The notes beneath the pieces are model-generated. The model saw nothing but the letters and a program-made list of their open reading frames with translations, was not told the origin of the DNA and made no database searches. Below, one piece after another: positions 1-6,115 of a stretch of DNA of 11,340 nt. The stretch covers positions 1-11,340 of the forward strand of contig USDN01000080.1 in NCBI GenBank assembly GCA_900553515.1, given 5' to 3'. This DNA comes from an uncultured Blautia sp. Lineage in GTDB: Bacteria > Bacillota > Clostridia > Lachnospirales > Lachnospiraceae. The position numbers were made by a program, and so were the translations under genes. Positions within the stretch are counted from its first letter, which is position 1; each line of letters begins with the position of its first letter.

Positions 1-1
1 T

Positions 2-64
2 TATAAAAATGAATTCTATGAGACACTTTCAAATATCGGTAAGCTGAATGTACAGCTGGAATAG
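2..64 (+). CDS. Possible C-terminal end of a truncated + strand gene
   Basis: An open frame runs from the window edge to a tandem stop (TAG at 62-64, then TAA). It encodes about 20 residues ending in GKLNVQLE. The double stop and the ordinary amphipathic composition fit a genuine protein C-terminus, but 20 residues are too few to name a family, and chance openness cannot be excluded. A weak hairpin with an AGGG/CCCT stem followed by TTTTT lies around 114-135 and could terminate it. The real extent and function depend on sequence to the left of the window. Confidence 0.35.
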   Translation, partial: YKNEFYETLSNIGKLNVQLE

Positions 65-369
65 TAACTATTAACGAACCTTGACAGCTTAATAACCGCT
101 CAGAACTCTGCCACAGGGATTTTATACCCTTTTTGGAGATTGGTTGAGCGATGTTTAGGCTACATGGGTCAATTTTGGGATTCATGGTACAGTTACCAGT
201 TCAGATACTGCTCCGTGAATAATTCAGGTTAAATTATCAATATTTTTCACCTGCAAATCCAAAAACTTCTTAAATGTTCTCTCGGAATCTTTCTGTACCT
301 GACTTTGCGAGAAGATTTTTTGTCAGCCGCAAAGGCAAGTCCATAAAAGACTCCGGTAGGACATATAAC
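65..369. other. Intergenic stretch with no supportable gene
   Basis: About 370 bases lie between the presumed end of the left-edge gene and the MATE gene, and I find no convincing coding sequence in them. A 23-codon frame at 151-222 and the start of a longer frame at 274 lack good ribosome sites or run antisense into the MATE gene. There are short inverted repeats, such as CTTTGC near 303 with GCAAAG near 330, but nothing that forms a clear RNA gene or a mobile-element terminus. It may be decayed sequence. Confidence 0.5.
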
Positions 370-370
370 A

Positions 371-408
371 GAAAAGGAGTGAGCATGCCATTTCATATAC
401 TCACTCCC
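371..408 (-). terminator. Rho-independent terminator of the MATE gene
   Basis: GGAGTGAG (376-383) pairs with CTCACTCC (400-407), and an inner ATG/CAT pairing shortens the loop. Read on the minus strand, the stem is followed by CTTTTC, a short U-run. It lies about 30 bases past the MATE stop codon. The U-tract is modest, so termination may be incomplete. Confidence 0.55.
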
Positions 409-435
409 AAATCCTGTCTTACTTATTTGTACCTT

Positions 436-1791
436 TTATGCCTCAACACTCTCATTTCTATGCTCCATGTTCCTGAACAAATGGGTACAGATCAGGATCG
501 CTACTACAATGGACAGATAATCCGCTGCAGGCTGCGCATAAATAACGCCTTCCAGTCCAAACATATGATTTAAAATAAAGATCAACGGGATAAAGATCAG
601 TCCCTGACGGCAGACTGTCAGGAGCAATGACGGGATCGCCTTTCCCATTCCCTGGATGGTATTGATGCACAGGAATAAAATCCCTAAAAACGGCGCTGAC
701 AACTGCAGTGCAATAACCATCTGGATACCATAAGTGATAACCTGGGCGTCATTGATAAACACCTGAACCAGTGATTTTCTTGCCACCATCATAAACAGGG
801 TCAGGATCGTTCCCATGATCACCGATACGATGCCTGTAAACTTAAACACCTGCATCAGACGTTTCTTATTTCCCGCACCATAATTATATCCGATCAGCGG
901 CTGAATTCCCACACAAAGTCCGATCTGCAGCAGCACTACCAACATATTGGATTTCAAGGCAACGCCCATTGCAGCAACCGGTGTATCTCCATATCCTACT
1001 AATGCCTGATTAAGGATAATATTTGCAAAACTCATTAAAATATTGTTTAAAGATGCAGGAATTCCAATCGCTACTACGCTCTTTGCAATTCCTTCTCCCA
1101 CTTTAAAATATTTCCAGCTGATAGACAAAGTGGATTTTTTCCTGAGAAAATACTGCAGATAAAACAGGCATGCTGCAATATTTCCAATGATCGTAGCCAA
1201 TGCTGCGCCTGTTACTCCCCAGCCTAACATCAGGATCATAACCGGATCCAGCACAATATTTATAATAGTTCCAAGGAGGTTTCCCACCATAGACTCTCTG
1301 GCCGCGCCTTCTCCTCTTAAGATATTGGCAAATGCAGTGGAAAACAGGATCGTTGGCGCACCAATGGAAATGATCAGCAGATATTTTCTGGCAAAACCAA
1401 TGGTATTTTCACTGGCTCCGATCAGTCCCAAAATCCCTTCCATACCAAGTACAGAACAGACAGCCACGATCACTCCCAGACCTAACGCACCATAACAGCA
1501 AAAGGAACTGATATGCCATGCCCGGTCTTTATGCTTTTCACCTAATGCCCTGGATATAGCCGAGCTTCCACCGATGCCAAACAGATTTCCCAGCGCCATA
1601 AAGATCATAAATACCGGTGTTGCCAAAGATACAGCCGCAACCTGCAGTGGATCCTGTGTCTGACCAATGAAAAAGGTATCTGCCATGTTGTAAATGACAA
1701 CTACCAGCATAGATATCATGGTAGGAACAGCCATAGTAGCCACTGCTTTAGGTACCGGAACTTTTTCAAACAGATCCGTATTGGTTTTCAT
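436..1791 (-). CDS. MATE family multidrug/cation efflux transporter
   Basis: This 451-residue integral membrane protein has the length and roughly twelve hydrophobic segments of MATE (NorM/DinF/MepA-like) antiporters, which export cationic drugs or metabolites using a Na+ or H+ gradient. The first-helix signature with NMADTFFIGQ (about residues 36-45) and the following glycine-rich GNLFGIGGSSAISRALGEK block are typical of clostridial members. I place the start at the ATG at 1791, because the minus strand has AGAGAGG eight bases upstream. A GTG eight codons earlier has no such site. It is transcribed alone, divergently from the Rrf2 regulator, and has a strong promoter of its own. The substrate cannot be predicted. 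Divergence from a regulator does not prove control by it, since Rrf2 proteins usually regulate Fe-S, sulfur or redox genes. Confidence 0.93.
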   Translation of the reverse strand: MKTNTDLFEKVPVPKAVATMAVPTMISMLVVVIYNMADTFFIGQTQDPLQVAAVSLATPVFMIFMALGNLFGIGGSSAISRALGEKHKDRAWHISSFCCYGALGLGVIVAVCSVLGMEGILGLIGASENTIGFARKYLLIISIGAPTILFSTAFANILRGEGAARESMVGNLLGTIINIVLDPVMILMLGWGVTGAALATIIGNIAACLFYLQYFLRKKSTLSISWKYFKVGEGIAKSVVAIGIPASLNNILMSFANIILNQALVGYGDTPVAAMGVALKSNMLVVLLQIGLCVGIQPLIGYNYGAGNKKRLMQVFKFTGIVSVIMGTILTLFMMVARKSLVQVFINDAQVITYGIQMVIALQLSAPFLGILFLCINTIQGMGKAIPSLLLTVCRQGLIFIPLIFILNHMFGLEGVIYAQPAADYLSIVVAILICTHLFRNMEHRNESVEA

Positions 1792-1891
1792 ACATTTTTC
1801 CTCTCTTTTTCCCACATTTTCTCCATTGTATGCTTTTTACATTTTGTCTTATTTTTAACGTATTTAAGCCATTTTGCGTAAGCATTCTGCC

Positions 1892-1920
1892 ATTCTAAAC
1901 ACAATCTGTATATTTGTCAA
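1892..1920 (-). promoter_or_regulatory. Promoter of the MATE gene
   Basis: On the minus strand there is a perfect -35 TTGACA (1915-1920), a 17-base spacer and TAGAAT as -10 (1892-1897). The predicted start is near 1885, giving a leader of about 94 bases. Such a near-consensus sigma-A promoter suggests substantial basal expression. Confidence 0.75.
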
Positions 1921-2011
1921 CTGTTATTTTTTTGCCGAGGTTCTGCTGAAATTCTGTCATCCCATTTTCCTGTTACTGAGAAATTCATATTCCAACTTTC
2001 TGCATTTTTCA

Positions 2012-2040
2012 TTGCTCTGCCACTAACCTTGTTGTATAAT
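2012..2040 (+). promoter_or_regulatory. Promoter of the Rrf2 regulator gene
   Basis: TTGCTC (2012-2017), a 17-base spacer and a consensus TATAAT (2035-2040) precede the gene, with a predicted start near 2047. An inverted repeat AACCT (2025-2029) / AGGTT (2041-2045) flanks the -10 element. It could be an autoregulatory operator, since Rrf2 proteins often repress their own promoters, but it is short and unproven. Confidence 0.65.
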
Positions 2041-2069
2041 AGGTTTATAATAAGAAATGGAGAATGCGT

Positions 2070-2504
2070 ATGTTAGTTTCAACAAAAGGGCGTTATGCAC
2101 TGCGTATCATGATCGACCTGGCAGAACACCAGAGAGACGGCTATATTCCATTGAAGGAAACAGCCGGGCGCCAGGGCATTTCAGAAAAATACCTGGAAGG
2201 GATCATTAAGATCCTTGTAAAAGATAAAATGCTTACAGGTGTCCGCGGCAAAGGCGGCGGATACAAACTTACCAAATCACCGGATCAGTATACAGTAGGA
2301 AGTATCCTGCGCCTTACGGAAGGCTCCCTTGCCCCTGTATCCTGTCTGGAATCCCCGGACGCACTTTCCTGCGAGCGCATGGACTGCTGCCGTACACTCC
2401 CTATGTGGAGAGGCTTGGATCACCTGATCAACAACTACTTAGACAATATCACTCTTGCTGACCTGATCCAGCCCGAAGAACCATGGAGCAATTATGTAAT
2501 CTAG
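2070..2504 (+). CDS. Rrf2 family transcriptional regulator, probably Fe-S binding
   Basis: This 144-residue protein has the standard Rrf2 length and architecture. The N-terminal winged helix begins MLVSTKGRYALRIM, the recognition region contains SEKYLE (about residues 38-43), and the wing is GVRGKGGGYKL (57-67). Cysteines at 92, 101, 106 and 107 sit in the region where IscR/NsrR-type members bind an iron-sulfur cluster, so it may sense Fe-S status, oxygen, NO or redox state; the spacing (C-x8-C-x4-CC) differs from IscR. The start is the ATG at 2070, seven bases after TGGAG. The in-frame ATG at 2064 is only one base from that site. It is monocistronic, with a promoter upstream and a strong terminator downstream. 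Targets are unknown; the nearby hydrogenase and ribonucleotide reductase genes are speculative candidates. Confidence 0.92.
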   Translation: MLVSTKGRYALRIMIDLAEHQRDGYIPLKETAGRQGISEKYLEGIIKILVKDKMLTGVRGKGGGYKLTKSPDQYTVGSILRLTEGSLAPVSCLESPDALSCERMDCCRTLPMWRGLDHLINNYLDNITLADLIQPEEPWSNYVI

Positions 2505-2553
2505 TCCAAAAGAAAAACAAGCGCCACCAAAGGTGGCATTTGTTTTTCTTGGA
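2505..2553 (+). terminator. Strong rho-independent terminator after the Rrf2 gene
   Basis: The hairpin starts directly after the stop codon. The core is GCCACC (2523-2528), loop AAA, GGTGGC (2532-2537), then TTTGTTTTTCTT. The A-rich left flank (2505-2520) pairs with the T-rich right flank down to TGGA at 2550-2553, with a two-base bulge, so the inverted repeat spans about 49 bases. The A and T flanks would also let it act on the minus strand. Confidence 0.9.
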
Positions 2554-2560
2554 CGATTAA

Positions 2561-2615
2561 CGAGGGTTCCGTCTGCGTCAGCAGACAATAGAGCGCGATA
2601 GCGCGTGAACCCGAG
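2561..2615. repeat. Structured intergenic inverted-repeat element (three-way-junction fold)
   Basis: GGGTTC (2564-2569) and GAACCC (2607-2612) form a closing stem around two perfect hairpins. One is GTCTGC-gtca-GCAGAC (2571-2586) and the other is GCGC-gata-GCGC (2593-2604). Nearly every base from 2564 to 2612 can be paired except short linkers. The element sits alone between two convergent terminators and is more GC-rich than its surroundings. It looks like a dispersed palindromic element or a small structured RNA; whether it recurs in the genome cannot be seen from one copy. Confidence 0.5.
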
Positions 2616-2637
2616 TGTACATATATACATAATCTCC

Positions 2638-2691
2638 AAAAAAGAGTATGCCACCGGGAATGGAACTCCATCCCGAAAGCATACTCTTTTT
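2638..2691 (-). terminator. Bidirectional terminator after the cell-wall-binding protein gene
   Basis: GAGTATGC (2644-2651) pairs with GCATACTC (2679-2686), flanked by A6 on the left and T5 on the right. An inner hairpin GGGAATGG-aact-CCATCCC (one-base bulge) stacks inside. On the minus strand it ends in six Us, 15 bases past the stop codon of the upstream gene. It can also stop + strand transcripts. Confidence 0.88.
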
Positions 2692-2705
2692 CATTTCATC
2701 TTTTC

Positions 2706-3521
2706 CTACTTATAAAGAGACAGTCCATCAAATAAAATAACCGGATCATCCCATTCATTATCCTTTAACAGGGAAACTTCTACGCGGATCTGCTTCTGTC
2801 CGGATACATCCACACCAAAATATACATTCTTTTCATTGTAATGGATATCAGGTGATGTATACAGTACCTGGTCATCGTCACCGTAAACAGTTACTCTTGC
2901 AAGAAGGGCGCTGTCAAACTGGGAAGAAGGACCAAATACGCCAGATAACATTCTGTATTCACCATTTGTATTGCACTGTACATAGCTTCCCTTGCCTTTT
3001 AAGCGGATCGCATTTCCCCAGCGGGATCCAGCGGCTGTCTTACCGGAAGCAATGATCGTGTAATCTTTCTTTGTAATGCCTTCCAGGTTCTGTACCAGAT
3101 AACCATTTTCCAGATCCATACTATTAGCTGGCTCTGTATCTCCCTCATTTGGAACCCATACGCCATCTTCGCCAATGGTTCTTCCATCGATCACTGTGTT
3201 TACAGCCATAGCACCGTTTGGATACAGGAAATACCATTTTCCATCGTCACTCTTTAACCATCCAATCTGCATTGCACCAGTCTGGTCCAGATAATACCAC
3301 TGGCCATCGATCTGCTGCCAGCCGATCTTCATAATACCGTCATTACCAATATAATAATATTTTCCATTATCTTTTATCCACTCATTGTATGCAAACTTGT
3401 TGGTACCCTTCTGGTATTTCCACTGATCATTTACATATTTCCATGTTCCTGCATAAGCCGGAACTGTTAAAGCCGCACTTAATGCCAGCGCTGCCGCTGC
3501 AACCGCAAAACGTCTTCTCAT
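2706..3521 (-). CDS. Secreted cell-wall-binding-repeat protein with NPCBM-like C-terminal domain
   Basis: This 271-residue exported protein starts with RRR, has a hydrophobic alanine-rich core and a probable signal peptidase site after AYA (residue 24). Residues about 25-123 hold four to five degenerate choline-binding/CW-binding repeats, seen as alternating aromatic blocks such as GKYYYIGNDG, GQWYYLDQTGAM and GKWYFLYPNGAM. After a short linker, residues about 135-271 resemble an NPCBM-type carbohydrate-binding beta-sandwich (VTVYGDDDQVLYTSP and FGVDVSGQKQIRVEV). No catalytic domain is visible, so it probably sits on the cell surface by binding teichoic acid or glycan; the role is an inference. 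The start is the ATG at 3521, eight bases after AAAGGAG; an upstream ATG at 3539 lies before that ribosome site. It is monocistronic, with its own promoter and terminator. Confidence 0.85.
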   Translation of the reverse strand: MRRRFAVAAAALALSAALTVPAYAGTWKYVNDQWKYQKGTNKFAYNEWIKDNGKYYYIGNDGIMKIGWQQIDGQWYYLDQTGAMQIGWLKSDDGKWYFLYPNGAMAVNTVIDGRTIGEDGVWVPNEGDTEPANSMDLENGYLVQNLEGITKKDYTIIASGKTAAGSRWGNAIRLKGKGSYVQCNTNGEYRMLSGVFGPSSQFDSALLARVTVYGDDDQVLYTSPDIHYNEKNVYFGVDVSGQKQIRVEVSLLKDNEWDDPVILFDGLSLYK

Positions 3522-3541
3522 TTCCCATTCTCCTTTCATCT

Positions 3542-3558
3542 GCAGGCTTTATTCCTGC
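3542..3558 (-). other. Small leader hairpin before the cell-wall-binding protein gene
   Basis: GCAGG (3542-3546) and CCTGC (3554-3558) form a five-pair hairpin with a seven-base loop. It lies in the leader about ten bases before the AAAGGAG ribosome site on the minus strand. It might protect the mRNA 5' end; it is too small to be a known riboswitch. Confidence 0.3.
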
Positions 3559-3598
3559 GCTATATTAACCGCTCATACTGTCTGTTTTCGTACACTTT

Positions 3599-3627
3599 AT
3601 TATAATTCAACTTTACTTTTTATGCAA
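3599..3627 (-). promoter_or_regulatory. Promoter of the cell-wall-binding protein gene
   Basis: Minus strand TTGCAT (3622-3627), 17 bases, TATAAT (3599-3604). The predicted start is near 3592, with a leader of about 70 bases. The -10 lies in the palindrome ATTATAAT (3599-3606), so a TATAAT is also present on the + strand. No terminator was found between nrdG and this promoter, so some read-through from nrdG is possible. Confidence 0.72.
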
Positions 3628-3702
3628 CAGTGCCTGCCATCTGTTCACAGAATATCCACGGTTTTACTGGGTTTTCTGGACAATCATCCGCTTATCTGTC
3701 AC

Positions 3703-4215
3703 TTAATCTTCCCACATTCCTGCAAATTCACCGTCTTTTAAACGCAAAAGTCTCTGATTGGAACTTCCCCGAAAGATCAGGGTCAGATCCTTCTTTGCTT
3801 CCACAAACTCACCATCTACCAACACATCGATCTGACGCAGCATTTCTTTTGTATATTCCGTGTAAACAGAGCCGCCTGGCTGCATATCCTGATCAAACAG
3901 ATATCCGCTGTAACACCAGATGTCTTTTTGTGGATAAGTCTCCCTGATCTTCTTTAAAAGGTGGACAAGTACCGCCTGATTTTCCGGTTCAAAAGGTTCT
4001 CCCCCAAGAAGGGTAAAACCCTGAATATATCCCGGTTCCAGTAATTTTAAAATTTTATCCTGCGTCTCCTCTGTAAAAGGAACCCCATACTGAAAATTCC
4101 AGGTTTCCGAATTAAAACAGCCCTTACAATGATGACGGCAGCCAGACACAAACAATGTTACCCTTACACCAGGACCATCTGCAATATCACATTCTTTTAT
4201 ATTTCCATAATTCAT
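3703..4215 (-). CDS. nrdG: Anaerobic ribonucleotide reductase activating protein NrdG (radical SAM)
   Basis: This 170-residue protein has the usual NrdG length. The radical-SAM cluster motif C26-x3-C30-x2-C33 follows VSGC, and GGEP (71-74) is the SAM-binding motif. The N-terminus, with ADGPGVRVTLFVSGC, is typical of the family. NrdG uses a [4Fe-4S] cluster and S-adenosylmethionine to abstract a hydrogen from the C-terminal glycine of NrdD, producing the glycyl radical that the class III reductase needs. The ATG at 4215 follows GGAG by about nine bases. It is not beside nrdD: the hydCBA operon lies between them, and nrdG has its own promoter downstream of the hydA terminator. I see no NrdR box at its promoter. 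No clear terminator follows it. Confidence 0.95.
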   Translation of the reverse strand: MNYGNIKECDIADGPGVRVTLFVSGCRHHCKGCFNSETWNFQYGVPFTEETQDKILKLLEPGYIQGFTLLGGEPFEPENQAVLVHLLKKIRETYPQKDIWCYSGYLFDQDMQPGGSVYTEYTKEMLRQIDVLVDGEFVEAKKDLTLIFRGSSNQRLLRLKDGEFAGMWED

Positions 4216-4290
4216 CTGTCATTTCTCCATTTCTGTTAAATATACTCTGCGGATCTAAATAACATAACTGAACAAGAAGTTTATCTTTAT

Positions 4291-4319
4291 AGTATACACC
4301 ACATCATTCTCCTGCACAA
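4291..4319 (-). promoter_or_regulatory. Promoter of nrdG
   Basis: Minus strand TTGTGC (4314-4319), 17 bases, TATACT (4291-4296), predicted start near 4284. It begins right after the U-tract of the hydA terminator, which supports nrdG being a separate transcription unit. The -35 is only moderate. Confidence 0.6.
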
Positions 4320-4320
4320 G

Positions 4321-4357
4321 AAAAAAGCAAAGCCCGGAAATCACTTCCAGGCTCTGC
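4321..4357 (-). terminator. Terminator of the hydCBA operon
   Basis: On the minus strand GCAGAGCC-T-GGAA pairs with TTCC-G-GGCTTTGC through two G-U wobbles (stem 4327-4357), followed by six Us (4321-4326). Because the wobbles only form in the minus-strand RNA, its direction is unambiguous. Two further hairpins lie between it and the hydA stop: GCAC-TTC-GTGC at 4394-4404, directly after the stop codon, and a ten-pair one at 4366-4390. Confidence 0.88.
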
Positions 4358-4405
4358 CCTTTTATTTTGTAACGTGTTCACACTCACAAACCCGCACTTC
4401 GTGCT

Positions 4406-6100
4406 CTACTTTCCCGAGAAGTTTCTATGCAGCAGCTCATGCTCCTTCCCCTTTAAAAGTGAGTCATAAAGTGAAAGGATCATCGGGTTTTCATTTGACT
4501 TCTTGATCTGGGTATTTACATCTGTATCATACAGTCCCTTCATTCTGGCCTTTCTGGTTCGCGGTCCGGCATTTACCGGCTGGCCGCCGCCCATGATACA
4601 ACCTCTGCGGCATGCCATTACTTCCACAAAATCATACTCCACCTCATGGTTCTTGATCTGCTGCAACAGCTTATCCGCATTTGCCAGACCATTTACTACT
4701 GCCGCCCGGATCTCTCTTCCATTATAATCATAGGTCAGCGTCTTAATACCTTCATCACCCCGGACTCCGCTCTTTTTAATGGCTTCCATATCCACTCTGC
4801 TGTGTCCCTGCTGCAATCTGCGAAGTACTGCCTCTGTGACACCGCCGGTAACACCAAAGATCACACCGCTTCCGGAACCAATACCAAAAGGCACATCAGC
4901 AGCCTCGATCTCTACCTTATCAAATACAATACCGGACTTGCGGATCATCCTTACTACTTCTGTTGTTGTTAATACATAATCCACATCCTGTTTTCCGTTG
5001 GTAAAGGACTCCGGCCGCAGGATCTCTTCCTTCTTTGCTGTACACGGCATAATAGAAACAGATACTATCTTCTTTCCTTCGTTCTTTTCCGGATCCTTAT
5101 AATATTCACGGACTACCGCACCAAACATTTGCTGAGGAGAACGGCAGGTGGAAAGGTTTGGCACAAATTCCGGATATTTTGTCTCACAATATTTCACCCA
5201 TGCAGGACAGCAGGATGTAAATAATGGCATTTTCTGACCGGAAGTAAAACGCTCAATAAATTCCTTTGACTCTTCCACAACTGTCAGATCCGCACCATAA
5301 GAAGTATCATAAACCTCATCAAAGCCCAGTCTGTGAAGTACACCTACCAGCTTGCCCATTACATTTTCGCCCTTTGCATAGCCAAAATGATCTCCAATGG
5401 CCACACGTACAGCCGGTGCGATCTGAGCGATCACCTTTGTATTTTTATCCGCTAAAGCTTCCCATACCACATCGATATTGGTATGGATACTGATAGCACC
5501 TGTAGGACAGACAACCCGGCACTGGCCGCAGCCAACGCAGTCTGTTTCTGCGATCTTCTTATTAAATGCAGGCATTACCTGTGCATCTGTTCCACGGTAA
5601 GCAAAATCAATGGCATTGATATTCTGCACATTGTCGCACATTCTTACACAGTCACCGCAAAGGATACATTTATTAGGATCCCTGATAATAGCATGGGAAC
5701 TGGTGTCGATAGGCTGCTGCTCTCTTACATTTTCAAAACGGATCTCATGAACACCCATGCGATGAGCCAGTTCCTGCAGATGACATTCTCCACTCTTGAT
5801 ACAGGTAGTACAATCTCTGCAGTGGGCCGCTAAAAGCAGTTCCAGGATCAGTTTGCGGTAACGCATCAGCCTTGGTGTATTCGTATAGATGACCATTCCG
5901 TCTTTTGGTTTTTCTGAACAGGAGGCAAAGGTCTTTCCCCTGTCATTTTCCACTGTACAAAGACGACAGGCTCCATATATAGATAATTCTGAATGATAGC
6001 ACAATGTAGGGATGTCGATCCCGGCTTTTCTTATTACTGACAATACATTGGGTTCATCTGTAAATTCAATGGACTGTCCGTCAATTGTCATAATTCCCAT
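4406..6100 (-). CDS. hydA: [FeFe]-hydrogenase catalytic subunit HydA (electron-bifurcating, group A3-like)
   Basis: This 564-residue enzyme interconverts protons and H2 at an H-cluster. Domains in order: an N-terminal [2Fe-2S] ferredoxin fold (C34, C45, C48, C61); a His-ligated cluster motif H93-x3-C97-x2-C100-x5-C106; two [4Fe-4S] sites (C145/148/151/155 and C188/191/194/198); and the catalytic domain. The catalytic domain has L1 TSCCPAW (C298 ligand, C297 probable proton-transfer cysteine), L2 MPCTAKKEE (C353) and L3 MACRRGCIMGGGQP (C497, C501). All H-cluster ligands are present. It lacks the C-terminal [2Fe-2S] extension of the Thermotoga enzyme. The ATG at 6100 lies ten bases after AGGGAGG; an ATG three codons on is also possible. 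It is the last gene of hydCBA, 15 bases after hydB. Maturases HydEFG are not in the window. Confidence 0.96.
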   Translation of the reverse strand: MGIMTIDGQSIEFTDEPNVLSVIRKAGIDIPTLCYHSELSIYGACRLCTVENDRGKTFASCSEKPKDGMVIYTNTPRLMRYRKLILELLLAAHCRDCTTCIKSGECHLQELAHRMGVHEIRFENVREQQPIDTSSHAIIRDPNKCILCGDCVRMCDNVQNINAIDFAYRGTDAQVMPAFNKKIAETDCVGCGQCRVVCPTGAISIHTNIDVVWEALADKNTKVIAQIAPAVRVAIGDHFGYAKGENVMGKLVGVLHRLGFDEVYDTSYGADLTVVEESKEFIERFTSGQKMPLFTSCCPAWVKYCETKYPEFVPNLSTCRSPQQMFGAVVREYYKDPEKNEGKKIVSVSIMPCTAKKEEILRPESFTNGKQDVDYVLTTTEVVRMIRKSGIVFDKVEIEAADVPFGIGSGSGVIFGVTGGVTEAVLRRLQQGHSRVDMEAIKKSGVRGDEGIKTLTYDYNGREIRAAVVNGLANADKLLQQIKNHEVEYDFVEVMACRRGCIMGGGQPVNAGPRTRKARMKGLYDTDVNTQIKKSNENPMILSLYDSLLKGKEHELLHRNFSGK

Positions 6101-6115
6101 AAATTTCCATCCTCC

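Noticed and set aside
151..222. 23-codon + strand frame after a GGAG
   Set aside because: The GGAG is too far from the ATG and the product shows no recognisable feature; probably chance.
497..501. Arg-Arg in the HydA L3 motif (MACRRGC, residue numbers given) as a possible inactive H-cluster
   Set aside because: The two positions between the ligand cysteine and Gly-Cys are variable in the family, and all four ligand cysteines are present. Coordinates here are HydA residues, not bases.
274..573. Plus-strand 99-residue open frame
   Set aside because: About half is antisense to the well-supported MATE gene, and there is no ribosome site or promoter.
2439..2654. Minus-strand 71-residue open frame
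   Set aside because: It overlaps the Rrf2 gene end, its terminator and the structured element, has no ribosome site, and its sequence is explained by those repeats.
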